Assembly: GCA_040081265.1 (NCBI GenBank)
Contig: JBEBGV010000019.1
Span: 5,187 to 69,186, forward strand
From: JBEBGV01 sp040081265
GTDB taxonomy: Bacteria; Acidobacteriota; Vicinamibacteria; Vicinamibacterales; UBA2999
Direction of reading: 5' to 3'
Length of the DNA stretch: 64,000 nucleotides
Position numbers and translations under genes: made by a program. The notes beneath the pieces were generated by a model that was not told the origin of the DNA, searched no databases, and worked only from the letters and a program-made list of their open reading frames with translations. Below, in pieces: positions 45,132 to 53,732 of the stretch (positions are counted from its first letter, which is position 1; each line of letters begins with the position of its first letter).

Positions 45132-46630
45132 CGCCGCGTCGTCTTGCGGCCGCCGCGCTTGGCAGGTGCTGCCACCCTGGCCGGCGCCTTTGGCTTGGTA
45201 GGCGTCGGAGTCTTCCGACGCCGTGCCGCGACGGTGGTCATCTCGTGGGTGGCGACACCCGCGATGTTCCCGTTGACATCGTCGTCGTCAGGGTCGACCT
45301 CATCGAACTCTGCCTCGACGGCTCCGTTGACCTCGGCCACCGTCTGCGCGGCGACCACATCAACGATCGGTGCGTCGAGCACGGCCTCCGATTCGAATTC
45401 CGACGTCACCGGCTGCGCTTCCACGTCCACCGGCAGATCCCCGGCTTCGTCAACGACGCCTGCGGACTCCTTCTGCGTCATCAGTTCCCCGGGGAACACG
45501 CGAATGGCCCCCTGGCGGTCGCGCTCAATCCGGAGCACTCCCTCCTTGCCGGCAGCGCGAAGCAAATCAACGACTGACGCGAACCCGTACTTGCGCTCGT
45601 CGAAACCTTCGATGCTGTTCTTCAGGAACTGCTTGGCCTGACGCACATACATCGGCCAGCGTGACGCACCGCCGAGCGCCTGCTGCACAGCGCGGACGCC
45701 ATCCTGCATGCTCATCGGTGACTGAGGAAGGGATTCCTCCTCATCCTCGTCGGCAGACTCAACCATCGGCGACGACTGCACGACAGGCGGCGCGTCGACG
45801 ATGGAGGGTGAAGTCGCGACCGGCTCACCAGTGTCGGCGGCAAGGAAGTCTTCGCTGGCTTCGACCAGCATGCTGCGACCCGCATGGCGAAGCACCACGA
45901 CGCCAGAAGCGGCAACCTTTTCCATGAAGTCGCGGAACGTGCTCGCGCCGTAGTTGCGTTCAGAGAACGTCGAATCGAGCTGCAGCAGCGTGCTCTTCAG
46001 CAAACCGAGCTGCGGCGTCACTTCGCGTTCCGACAGCACCTTGAGGGCGCGCCTCACCAGCGGCAGAGCCTTGGCGATGTCGCTGGCGCTGGCCGCCACC
46101 TGCCTGCCACCGCGCTCCTGAGAACGACCACCACCACCGCGGCTGCTGCCAAGCAGGTTCTCGTAGGCGATGAACTCGTGACAGTTCTTCTGCATCGTGA
46201 CGCTGGTGAACTGCCTGCCACCGACCACGATGACCTTGCGGCCGTACTGCTTCAGCTTCTCGACGAGCGAGATGAAGTCGCTATCGCCACCGACGATGAC
46301 GAAGGCGTTGATATGGTCGTGGGTAAAGGCCATCTCGAGCGCGTCGAGGGCCATGGTGATATCAGCGCCGTTCTTGTCGCCACCGGGCGTCACGTTGCGC
46401 TGCACCATGCGGATGGCGTGCTGGGTCAGCAGACGACTGTAGTCGCCGGCACGCTTCCAGTCGCTGTAGGCGATTTTTGTAACAATTTCGCCGCGTTCCT
46501 TGATCGCCTCGAGAACCAGGCCGATGTCGAACTGCTGACCAATGGTGCTCTTGACACCGATCTCGACGTTGTCGAAGTCGATGAACACTGCGATTCTGGT
46601 ACTTCTCGTACTCGTATCAATTGTCGTCAT
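45110..46630 (-). CDS. NYN-domain RNase-like protein with two LOTUS/OST-HTH domains
   Basis: A 506-residue protein. The NYN (PIN-like) domain (about 8-165) shows the acidic metal site: FIDFDNVE, GGDKNGADITMALDALE and VIVGGDSDFISLVEKLKQYG. Two winged-helix LOTUS domains follow (about 185-260, ALPLVRRALKVL to SMLVE; and about 310-385, VRAVQQAL to IRVFPG), each with the family's K-Y/NYG-F-x-S/T-F/V segment. An acidic linker and a Lys/Arg/Pro-rich tail end the protein. NYN domains cleave RNA and LOTUS domains bind RNA, notably G-rich RNA, so an RNA processing role is likely. It sits between parC and parE on their strand. Confidence 0.87.
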   Translation of the reverse strand: MTTIDTSTRSTRIAVFIDFDNVEIGVKSTIGQQFDIGLVLEAIKERGEIVTKIAYSDWKRAGDYSRLLTQHAIRMVQRNVTPGGDKNGADITMALDALEMAFTHDHINAFVIVGGDSDFISLVEKLKQYGRKVIVVGGRQFTSVTMQKNCHEFIAYENLLGSSRGGGGRSQERGGRQVAASASDIAKALPLVRRALKVLSEREVTPQLGLLKSTLLQLDSTFSERNYGASTFRDFMEKVAASGVVVLRHAGRSMLVEASEDFLAADTGEPVATSPSIVDAPPVVQSSPMVESADEDEEESLPQSPMSMQDGVRAVQQALGGASRWPMYVRQAKQFLKNSIEGFDERKYGFASVVDLLRAAGKEGVLRIERDRQGAIRVFPGELMTQKESAGVVDEAGDLPVDVEAQPVTSEFESEAVLDAPIVDVVAAQTVAEVNGAVEAEFDEVDPDDDDVNGNIAGVATHEMTTVAARRRKTPTPTKPKAPARVAAPAKRGGRKTTRRQKTDAR

Positions 46631-46748
46631 TCAGATTCCGATGAAAGGTGTGCCGCGGCCGGACCCGCCGGCGCGCCGTGCTCACTCGATGGCCGTGACT
46701 CATTCCAACGGCGTTCGAGGACCCTGCAAGTATACGCCGAACCGGGGG

Positions 46749-49157
46749 TTAGTTCGATTCGCCAGGAACTGGAGGCGTTTCGACGTCCGGCGGAACGACC
46801 CGGATGAACTGGCCCCGCTGAAGGAGCTCGCGCCCCTTGCCGCCGCGACCGGTCACCTCATACTTGGTGGTGCTGATCGTCTGCTCCGCCCCACGGCTCG
46901 TCTCGACCCGCATGATGTCGCGGTCGCCAGTCGAGGCCAGGAAGCCCAGCACGCGGTCGTCCGGGCTCGACAGCTTGATCAGGATGACGCCCTTCCCCGG
47001 ACCCGACAGGTAGTTGACCTCTTCGGCCGGACACAGCATGGCGCGGGCCTCGGCAGTGGCTGCAATCACCGTCTCCCGGCCGGTGATCTTCGCCACCCCG
47101 ACCACCTCCACCCCATCCGATGGGCGGGCATATCGACGACCGGACCTGGTGCTGGGTTCGACGTAGCCCTCGAGGCTGAACCGCAGGCTGTACCCATCAC
47201 TGGTCACCGTCAGCGCATGCACTGGAGGAGCGACACCTTCCTTGCGGGTCGCGATGTCGCCGACGATGCGGCCATCGAGGCTCAGGGCCGCGATGACGCG
47301 CTCGGCGTCCTTCAGCTTGAAGAGTTTCTGCACCGGCTCCCCGTATCCCGTCGACGCCGGGACGTCGATGATCCTGGCGGTGTAGGCCGTCCCGAAATTG
47401 GTGAAGAACACCACGCTGGCGCGCGTGCTGCCCTGCAGCACCGCCAGCACCGAGTCACCCTCGCGAAGCCTGGTCGTCGAGACGTCCCGGACCTCCTTCT
47501 GGCGCTTCACCCAGCCGTCACGGGACACGATGACGACGTTGTCTTCTTCCACGATGAAGTCATCGTCTGTGAAGGCAACCTCTTCTTCCGACTCGATGAG
47601 CGTGCGACGCGGGTCGATCTTGCCACCGTACTTCGACTGAATCTCCAGGATCTCGTTCCGCACGACATTCCAGCGACCCTCCTCGTCCGCGAGCAGGATG
47701 GCAATGAGTCGCGCCCGCTTGCGTCGTTCGGCGAGCTCGTTCTGGATGACCAGGATCTCCAGGCGCGCCAGGCGATACAGCTTCAGCTCGAGGATCGCGT
47801 CGGCCTGTTCCGCGTCCAGGTCGAAGCGCGCCATGATCTTCTGCGCCGAATCGGCCTTGCCGTCGGACTTGCGGATGATCCGGATGATTTCGTCGAGCGC
47901 GTCGAAGACCTTCTCGAAGCCCTCGAGCACATGGATGCGCTTCTGAAGAGATTCGAGCTCGTGCTCCAGACGGGCGGTGACGACTTCGAGCCTGAAGTGC
48001 AGGAAATGCCAGAGGATCGCCTTCAGGTCGAGGCGCTCCGGACGACCGACCTCGGCGTTCTCGGTCGGAATCAGGCACGTCAGGTTGACGATGAAGTTCG
48101 ACTGCAGCGGCGTGTTCTTGAACAGGTACGCCATCACCATCTTGGCGTCAGCGTCCTTCTTCACCTCGAGCACAATCCGCACATCGTCGGCCGACACGTC
48201 GCGCACATCGACCAGCGGTGGGAGCTTGCGGGACAACACCACGTCGGCGATGCGTTCGACCAGCGTGGACTTGTTCACTGCATAGGGCACGCTGGTGATG
48301 TGAATCTCACGGGCGCCTTTGGTGCCCGGGCGCTCCTCCCAGGTGGCTCTGAGGCGAACCGTCCCGGAACCGGTCCGGTAGATTTCCTTCAGCTCGTCGG
48401 CAGAGTTCAGAATCTGCCCGCCGGTCGGGAAGTCAGGGCCCTTGATATAACGGCACAGCTGGACGCTGCTCAGGTCGGAGTTTTCGAGCAGTTTGACGAG
48501 CGCCGTGCAGACCTCCGACAGGTTGTGAGGCGGGACGTTGGTGGCCATCCCGACGGCGATGCCGGTCGTGCCGTTCACAAGCAGGTTCGGGATGCGCGCC
48601 GGAAGGACGACAGGCTCGGTCTTGGTGCCGTCGTAGTTGGGGCGGAAGGGAACGGTGCGCTGATCGATCTCGGTCAGCATCTCGTCGGAGATCCGCGCCA
48701 GCCGGCATTCGGTGTAGCGCATGGCCGCAGCGCTGTCACCATCGAGTGATCCGAAGTTGCCGGAACCGTCGACGAGCGGATAGCGCAACGAGAACGGCTG
48801 CGCCATCCTCACGAGCGTTTCATAGAGGGCAGCGTCGCCATGGGGATGGTAGCTGCCCATCACGTCGCCGACGACCTTGGCGCACTTCCGATGCTTGGTG
48901 TCAGCCGTGAGGTTCTGCTGCCACATCGTGTAGAGGATGCGGCGCTGGACGGGTTTCAAGCCATCGCGCACGTCGGGTAAGGCTCGCGACGTGATGACCG
49001 ACAGCGCGTAATTGAGATACCGGCTCTGGGCGGCCTCGTGGAGCGCCACGGCGTCGGTCGTACCACCGCCGGTCGGAGGTGGCGTCGCCGAGCCCGGATC
49101 CGGCGCATCTGGGGCGTCGAACAGTGATGGGTCTGAGCTGCGTGGGGTTCGTGCCAA
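46749..49157 (-). CDS. parC: DNA topoisomerase IV subunit A
   Basis: An 802-residue type IIA topoisomerase cleavage subunit. It has the winged-helix region [38 protein letters not shown], the catalytic Tyr in AMRYTECRL, and a C-terminal beta-propeller of about 300 residues. At the quinolone-contact positions it has Ala (for Ser83 of E. coli GyrA) and Glu (for Asp87). TTG start at 49157 has only a distant GGAGG, so the N-terminus is uncertain; the first 38 residues are Pro/Ser-rich and probably disordered. Confidence 0.87.
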   Translation of the reverse strand: MARTPRSSDPSLFDAPDAPDPGSATPPPTGGGTTDAVALHEAAQSRYLNYALSVITSRALPDVRDGLKPVQRRILYTMWQQNLTADTKHRKCAKVVGDVMGSYHPHGDAALYETLVRMAQPFSLRYPLVDGSGNFGSLDGDSAAAMRYTECRLARISDEMLTEIDQRTVPFRPNYDGTKTEPVVLPARIPNLLVNGTTGIAVGMATNVPPHNLSEVCTALVKLLENSDLSSVQLCRYIKGPDFPTGGQILNSADELKEIYRTGSGTVRLRATWEERPGTKGAREIHITSVPYAVNKSTLVERIADVVLSRKLPPLVDVRDVSADDVRIVLEVKKDADAKMVMAYLFKNTPLQSNFIVNLTCLIPTENAEVGRPERLDLKAILWHFLHFRLEVVTARLEHELESLQKRIHVLEGFEKVFDALDEIIRIIRKSDGKADSAQKIMARFDLDAEQADAILELKLYRLARLEILVIQNELAERRKRARLIAILLADEEGRWNVVRNEILEIQSKYGGKIDPRRTLIESEEEVAFTDDDFIVEEDNVVIVSRDGWVKRQKEVRDVSTTRLREGDSVLAVLQGSTRASVVFFTNFGTAYTARIIDVPASTGYGEPVQKLFKLKDAERVIAALSLDGRIVGDIATRKEGVAPPVHALTVTSDGYSLRFSLEGYVEPSTRSGRRYARPSDGVEVVGVAKITGRETVIAATAEARAMLCPAEEVNYLSGPGKGVILIKLSSPDDRVLGFLASTGDRDIMRVETSRGAEQTISTTKYEVTGRGGKGRELLQRGQFIRVVPPDVETPPVPGESN

Positions 49158-49236
49158 ATGGTTGGTCCGCGGTCCTCCATCTTAATAGAGTTCGCGTGAG
49201 CGGTTGTATGATGCGAAGTTCACAAGGAGACAACGC

Positions 49237-49767
49237 ATGCTTCCATACGGGCCACACGAGCTCGCTGCCGCTTTTCGCACGGTCAGAAACAATACGATTC
49301 AGATCGCGAGCGAGATCCCGGAAGACAAGTACGATTTCGCCGCGGCGCCGGGCAGCCGCACGGTGCGGCAACTGCTCACGCATATCGCCTTTGGCAACGA
49401 GTTCGCCATGGCGGTGCATCCTGCGCGACTGACAACGCTCACGGGCTTCAACTTTCCGCAGTTCATCGGCGGCTTGATGGCCGAGGAACAGAAGCCTCGC
49501 ACCAGGGCCGAACTGATTGATCTGCTGCGCTCGCGTGGCGACGCCTTCGCTGCCTGGCTGGAGAGTCTGGACGAGTCAATCCTGGTCGAGAAGGTGTCGA
49601 TGCCACAGGGGGATGCCCGCTCGCGACTGGAGATGATCATGGGCGTCAAGGAGCATGAGATGCATCATCGAGGGCAGCTCATGCTGGTCGAGCGCATGCT
49701 CGGCGTGGTTCCGCACTTGACCCGTCAGATGCAGGAGCGGTTGGCAGCCGCCGCCAGCCGGACATAG
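49237..49767 (+). CDS. DinB-like protein
   Basis: A 176-residue four-helix-bundle protein of the DinB/YfiT-like superfamily. Metal-binding His residues are seen in LLTHIAFGNEF and KEHEMHHRGQL. Members act in thiol-dependent transferase reactions, but the substrate is not readable. Strong AAGGAGA Shine-Dalgarno six bases before ATG and a TATGAT box at 49207-49212, so this gene is normally leadered. Seven bases separate it from the DUF2461 gene. Confidence 0.88.
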   Translation: MLPYGPHELAAAFRTVRNNTIQIASEIPEDKYDFAAAPGSRTVRQLLTHIAFGNEFAMAVHPARLTTLTGFNFPQFIGGLMAEEQKPRTRAELIDLLRSRGDAFAAWLESLDESILVEKVSMPQGDARSRLEMIMGVKEHEMHHRGQLMLVERMLGVVPHLTRQMQERLAAAASRT

Positions 49768-49774
49768 ACCGACC

Positions 49775-50458
49775 GTGGCGTCACCGTTCACCGCGAAGTC
49801 ACTGGCGTTCCTGCGGGCGCTCAAGCGGAACAACGACCGCGACTGGTTCCGCAGCCGGAAGGCGGACTACGAACAGCACGTCCGGGGACCCATGCTCGAG
49901 GTGCTCGCGAAGCTGGCGGTCGACTTCCCCCGTGTCGCCCCGGCCTTCATCGTCGATCCGCGCGTCAACCTGTATCGCATTTATCGCGACACGCGGTTCA
50001 GTGCCGACAAATCGCCGCTCAAGACGAATATCGCCGCTCACTTCCCCGCGCGTGGATTCGCCAAGGGCGAAGGCGCGGGCTTGTACTTTCATGTGGGACA
50101 CGACGGCGTCTGGGTTGGCGGCGGGCTCTATATGCCCTCGTCCTCACAGTTGCTGATGCTGCGCGAGCACATCGTCGTCAACCAGCGGAGGTTCGAACGC
50201 GTGATCGCGGCACCCGCGCTGCGCAAGGTGGTCGGCGAGATACACGGTGAGCGCCTGACGCGTGTGCCACGGGGATTCCTGAAGGATCATCCCGCCGCCG
50301 AGCATCTCAAGATGAAGCAGTTCCTCGCCGGGCGTGGCTATGACGCATCCTTCGCGACGAGCCCGAAGTTCTACCGCGAACTGCTGAACGTGTTCAAGGC
50401 GATCGCGCCGTTCGTGGGGTTTCTGAACGAAGCCTTGCCGAAGAGTTCGAGCCGCTAG
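49775..50458 (+). CDS. DUF2461 family protein
   Basis: A 227-residue protein of the DUF2461/TIGR02453 family: F-T-x-K-S-L-A-F-L-R-A-L-K-x-N-N-D-R-DWF at the start, then NLYRIYRDTRFSADKSPLKTN and GLYFHVGHDGVWVGGGLYMP. No function established. GTG start; four-base overlap with the convergent methyltransferase gene at its 3' end. Confidence 0.87.
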   Translation: MASPFTAKSLAFLRALKRNNDRDWFRSRKADYEQHVRGPMLEVLAKLAVDFPRVAPAFIVDPRVNLYRIYRDTRFSADKSPLKTNIAAHFPARGFAKGEGAGLYFHVGHDGVWVGGGLYMPSSSQLLMLREHIVVNQRRFERVIAAPALRKVVGEIHGERLTRVPRGFLKDHPAAEHLKMKQFLAGRGYDASFATSPKFYRELLNVFKAIAPFVGFLNEALPKSSSR

Positions 50459-51519
50459 ATTCGCCACTCCCGACGCTGCAAGTCGAGCATCGCGGCCTGG
50501 GTGCGCGCCGGAAGCATGCGCAGAGGCGTTCGCCGGCCGTTGAGGTCCGCATAAGCCTTCAGCGCCTTGCGCGCAGAGCCCAGCGGGCTCGGCGGATGAA
50601 CCAGCGGCCCTCTGACGCGACGACCAAGAACGACACGATGTCGCTGAAGATCCTTGCTCATCCATGCCTGGTCACTGACCACCTGGAATCCCGATTCCGC
50701 AAGCAGCCAGCTCAGGCAATCACTCGTATACGCCAGGACGTGCACCCCGGAGCGGATGCAGTACTTCAGGTCCCCGTGCCTGGCCACATCGTCGAGATTC
50801 GGCACCTTGATGAGCAGCACACCCCCTTCGCGGACGGCGCCCGCCATCTGCTTCAGCAGGGTGAGGGGGTCGGTAATGTGCTCGAGCACGTGATGAAGGA
50901 TCGCCAGGTCGAATGAGCCGGAGGCCGGGATGTCGGCCAGTTCGCGGTGCCGCGCGAAGGCGCCCTTCATCGCCGGCTCGATCCCGTACGTCTGCCAGCC
51001 GAGCGCTGCGAGGCCGTCCAGCATGCCGCCCAGACCGCAGCCAAAATCGAGCACCTGCGCACCCGCCGGAGGCGCGAGGACATTGAGATGGTCGGCGACC
51101 GGGTGAAAGAGCTGCTCGATGCGCCCGCGCGACACCTGCTTCTCCTGCTCATCCTGGCGGTGACGCCCCCACTTCCCTTCTGGCGAATACACCTCAGCGA
51201 CCTGCGCAGCTGAAGGCAGGGGATTGGCGAACACCACCCCGCATCGCAGGCAGCCGGAAGCGAACCCGTAAGTGCGTCCATGGCCCTCGATGGGCACCGG
51301 GAGAAGGGGCAACGGTGCCGCGGCGCCACAGACCGGACACGAGGTGAGCTCGTCTGGCGCTCGGTACGCCATCACGTGACGCGCAACGCGCGCCGCATGC
51401 ATCACGGGACGAGACAGTTGTCTCAGCCGCTTTTGAAGGCGAAATGCCCCGTGGACAACCGGGCGCAGGAACGGCAATCGGGCCGTGAGCGACACGCCGT
51501 GATTATGTCCCGCCCGCAA
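50455..51519 (-). CDS. class I SAM-dependent methyltransferase with N-terminal zinc-ribbon
   Basis: A protein of up to 354 residues. Residues about 60-115 form a zinc-ribbon-like segment (CPVCGA and GCLRCGVVFANP), followed by SAM motif I VLDFGCGLGGMLDGLA, FDLAILHHVLEHITDP (motif IV) and a short C-terminal domain. The layout matches methyltransferases in which the zinc region precedes the SAM domain, many acting on sugars or small molecules. TTG start at 51519; a later in-frame ATG is possible. About 400 bases of its 5' half are duplicated at 61956-62358. Confidence 0.85.
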   Translation of the reverse strand: MRAGHNHGVSLTARLPFLRPVVHGAFRLQKRLRQLSRPVMHAARVARHVMAYRAPDELTSCPVCGAAAPLPLLPVPIEGHGRTYGFASGCLRCGVVFANPLPSAAQVAEVYSPEGKWGRHRQDEQEKQVSRGRIEQLFHPVADHLNVLAPPAGAQVLDFGCGLGGMLDGLAALGWQTYGIEPAMKGAFARHRELADIPASGSFDLAILHHVLEHITDPLTLLKQMAGAVREGGVLLIKVPNLDDVARHGDLKYCIRSGVHVLAYTSDCLSWLLAESGFQVVSDQAWMSKDLQRHRVVLGRRVRGPLVHPPSPLGSARKALKAYADLNGRRTPLRMLPARTQAAMLDLQRREWRI

Positions 51520-51534
51520 CTCACAGCGACGAGG

Positions 51535-53724
51535 CTACAGAAGACAGCCGGCCTTCGGAGCGAGGGCGGTAATCTGTTCCAGGTAGTTCTTCGCGTTCTT
51601 TGACTCCTGAAGATCCGGGTTCAAGTCGACCATCCGGGCATACTGGCGGGCCGCGGCGATGAGATACGCACACGACCCAAACGAGTTGTACAGGTCGCGA
51701 TTGACGTTCGCCAATAGAAAGCGCGTGATCGCGTTGTCTTCGTCGTAGCGAAGCGCGCGCTCGCAGTAATCGCGAGCCCGCTGCAGATGTCCGACGCGTG
51801 CCTCGGTGATGCAGAGGCCCGAATACCCAGCGGTTCGCAGCCCCTTATACGCTTCTTCGCGGTCGGCGTGCCTGCGCGAGCCGATGCCGTGACCGATGAA
51901 GTGGAACGCGAGAAGCGAGATGCGCGACGATTCGAAGTTCGTGAGGTTGAGGAAGGAGCGGAACCCCTCGCGCGCCTGGACAAAGTAGGCCGTCCGGAGG
52001 CTCGCATCCTTCTCCACCGCCCCGAGCTGCCGCAATGCGTCGGCGCGCCAGAGCTGTGCCATGGCGTTGCTCTCGTTGAGCGCGATTGCCGTGTCACTTT
52101 CATCGATGGCCTGCTTCCATGAGCCGCGGTCAAAGAAGGCGCGCGCCATCATGGCGTGCAGGTCGTCGTTGTCCGGTTCGAGCCTGAGGGCTTCGGTCAG
52201 CTCCCGAATGGCCTGCTCGGTGTCGCCGGTCTCGGTGAGTACTGCCGCGTACTGTGTGCGTGCCTCAACGTAGCCCCGGTCGCTGTCGATGGCACGACGA
52301 AGAGCTTTGAGACTCGCGGGATAGTCACCGAGCAGCTGATTCACCTCGCCCAGGTGATAGGCCGCCACGCTGTACGCGGGCTCTTCGGCAAGCGCCTGTT
52401 CGAACAGCGCTCGCGCACGCAGGAGGTCCGCCTCACTCTGCTTCCGTGCGATCGGCAGGATGTTCGCCGGATTCATTGACGATCGCAGCGAACTCAGGAT
52501 GCGTTCGCCTTGTGCGCCAAGATCGAGCGCCGAACGCCGAATCGTCCGCGCGTACCGGATTCGCAGCGTGACCGCGACGTCCTGCCCAGGCGCGATCAGG
52601 ATCGTCTTGACGTCCGGCTCATATCCGCTTCGCACGGCCCTGAACTCGTGTGGACCCACCGACAGACCCGGCACCCGAAGCGGCTTGTCCTTGCTGAGCC
52701 GTCCGATCAGCCGATCGTCGATGTACAAATCCACCTCGTCCAGGTTGACCTCGACGACTGCTGTCCCGACCAGCGGTGGCGCCACCGAGCTGTCACGGTT
52801 CATGCAGGTCGAGCTCACGCCGAGCAGCATGTCCGGGTCGTAGTCACCGCGCGGTGTCGGTGTCTGCGACAGGCCCCTGTCCTTGGCGTAGCGGCGAACA
52901 TTCGCGCGCACGTACTCGATCAACTCGTCGGCCGTGATGCGTCCATCGCAGGGGTCGTTGTCGGCCGTCCCGACGAAGGCCTGCGTCAGGAAGTACGTAA
53001 ACAGCCCGAAGCCGGTCGAGAGCGCCGCGTCCTCATGACTGGCCTCGCGTTCGGTGGTTGAGGTCAGCGTCAGAAAATTCTGCGGCAGCGAGGAGAACTG
53101 CTGGTCGAGCGCCTCGCTGGTCGTTTCCGCATTGATCTTGGCCGAATGACACGCGTCGGCCAGCAGCACCTTCCAGCGCGCCTTCACCCGGCGCGCCATC
53201 ACGTCGCCCATTGTCGTCATGCTGTACCCGGTGGCGCCGAGGCGCCCGGGTTCGACGTCGTACGGGGCGAAGTACGCGCGTCCGCGCTCCACGAACCCGT
53301 GACCGGCGAAGTAGACGACGACCCGATCGGATTCGGTGGCCTGGCCGGGCAGCCAGGTCTCGAGTTCGAACGTGATGTTGGCGAGCGTGGCCTGTGCACC
53401 GAGCAGCATGTGCACGTTCTCGGCCGGGAAGGCGCCCGCCTCCTTGCTGATCAGAGACCGATACACCGCCCGGGCGTCGCTCTCGGCATACTTCAGCTGA
53501 CGGCTGGCGTCGAGGTTCGGATACGTCGACACACCGATGACGACGGCATATCCGCGAGGGATGCCGGCAGGGGCCGCGTCGGGACTCTTCTGTTCCAACG
53601 TGAGTCTGCGCTCCTGAATCGGGGATGGCGCAGACGCGTCGGGGGTCTGCGCCACAGCCAGTGACGCCAGTCCCAGGCAGAGGAGTGCAAGATGAGTGAC
53701 GGTTGACATGTGTCGCGTGCGCAT
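51535..53724 (-). CDS. exported caspase-like (C14) protease with PEGA and TPR domains
   Basis: A 729-residue protein with signal peptide. A caspase-fold domain (about 55-305) keeps both catalytic residues: His in VYFAGHGFVE and Cys in VLLADACHSA. A PEGA domain follows (about 320-395, DEVDLYIDDRLIGRL) and then about seven TPR helix pairs (from LRARALFEQALAEEPAYSVA to the C-terminus). The TPR part suggests assembly on a partner. ATG 53724 lies eight bases after the kinase stop with a weak AGGGT, so kinase and protease form an operon. The substrate is unknown; bacterial caspase homologues act in signalling and cell death. Confidence 0.88.
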   Translation of the reverse strand: MRTRHMSTVTHLALLCLGLASLAVAQTPDASAPSPIQERRLTLEQKSPDAAPAGIPRGYAVVIGVSTYPNLDASRQLKYAESDARAVYRSLISKEAGAFPAENVHMLLGAQATLANITFELETWLPGQATESDRVVVYFAGHGFVERGRAYFAPYDVEPGRLGATGYSMTTMGDVMARRVKARWKVLLADACHSAKINAETTSEALDQQFSSLPQNFLTLTSTTEREASHEDAALSTGFGLFTYFLTQAFVGTADNDPCDGRITADELIEYVRANVRRYAKDRGLSQTPTPRGDYDPDMLLGVSSTCMNRDSSVAPPLVGTAVVEVNLDEVDLYIDDRLIGRLSKDKPLRVPGLSVGPHEFRAVRSGYEPDVKTILIAPGQDVAVTLRIRYARTIRRSALDLGAQGERILSSLRSSMNPANILPIARKQSEADLLRARALFEQALAEEPAYSVAAYHLGEVNQLLGDYPASLKALRRAIDSDRGYVEARTQYAAVLTETGDTEQAIRELTEALRLEPDNDDLHAMMARAFFDRGSWKQAIDESDTAIALNESNAMAQLWRADALRQLGAVEKDASLRTAYFVQAREGFRSFLNLTNFESSRISLLAFHFIGHGIGSRRHADREEAYKGLRTAGYSGLCITEARVGHLQRARDYCERALRYDEDNAITRFLLANVNRDLYNSFGSCAYLIAAARQYARMVDLNPDLQESKNAKNYLEQITALAPKAGCLL

Positions 53725-53732
53725 ACTCGACC

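Noticed and set aside
42772..49157. gyrB/gyrA instead of parE/parC
   Set aside because: Not fully excluded, but the short B subunit and the pairing of the two genes favour topoisomerase IV; the genome's other pair would settle it.
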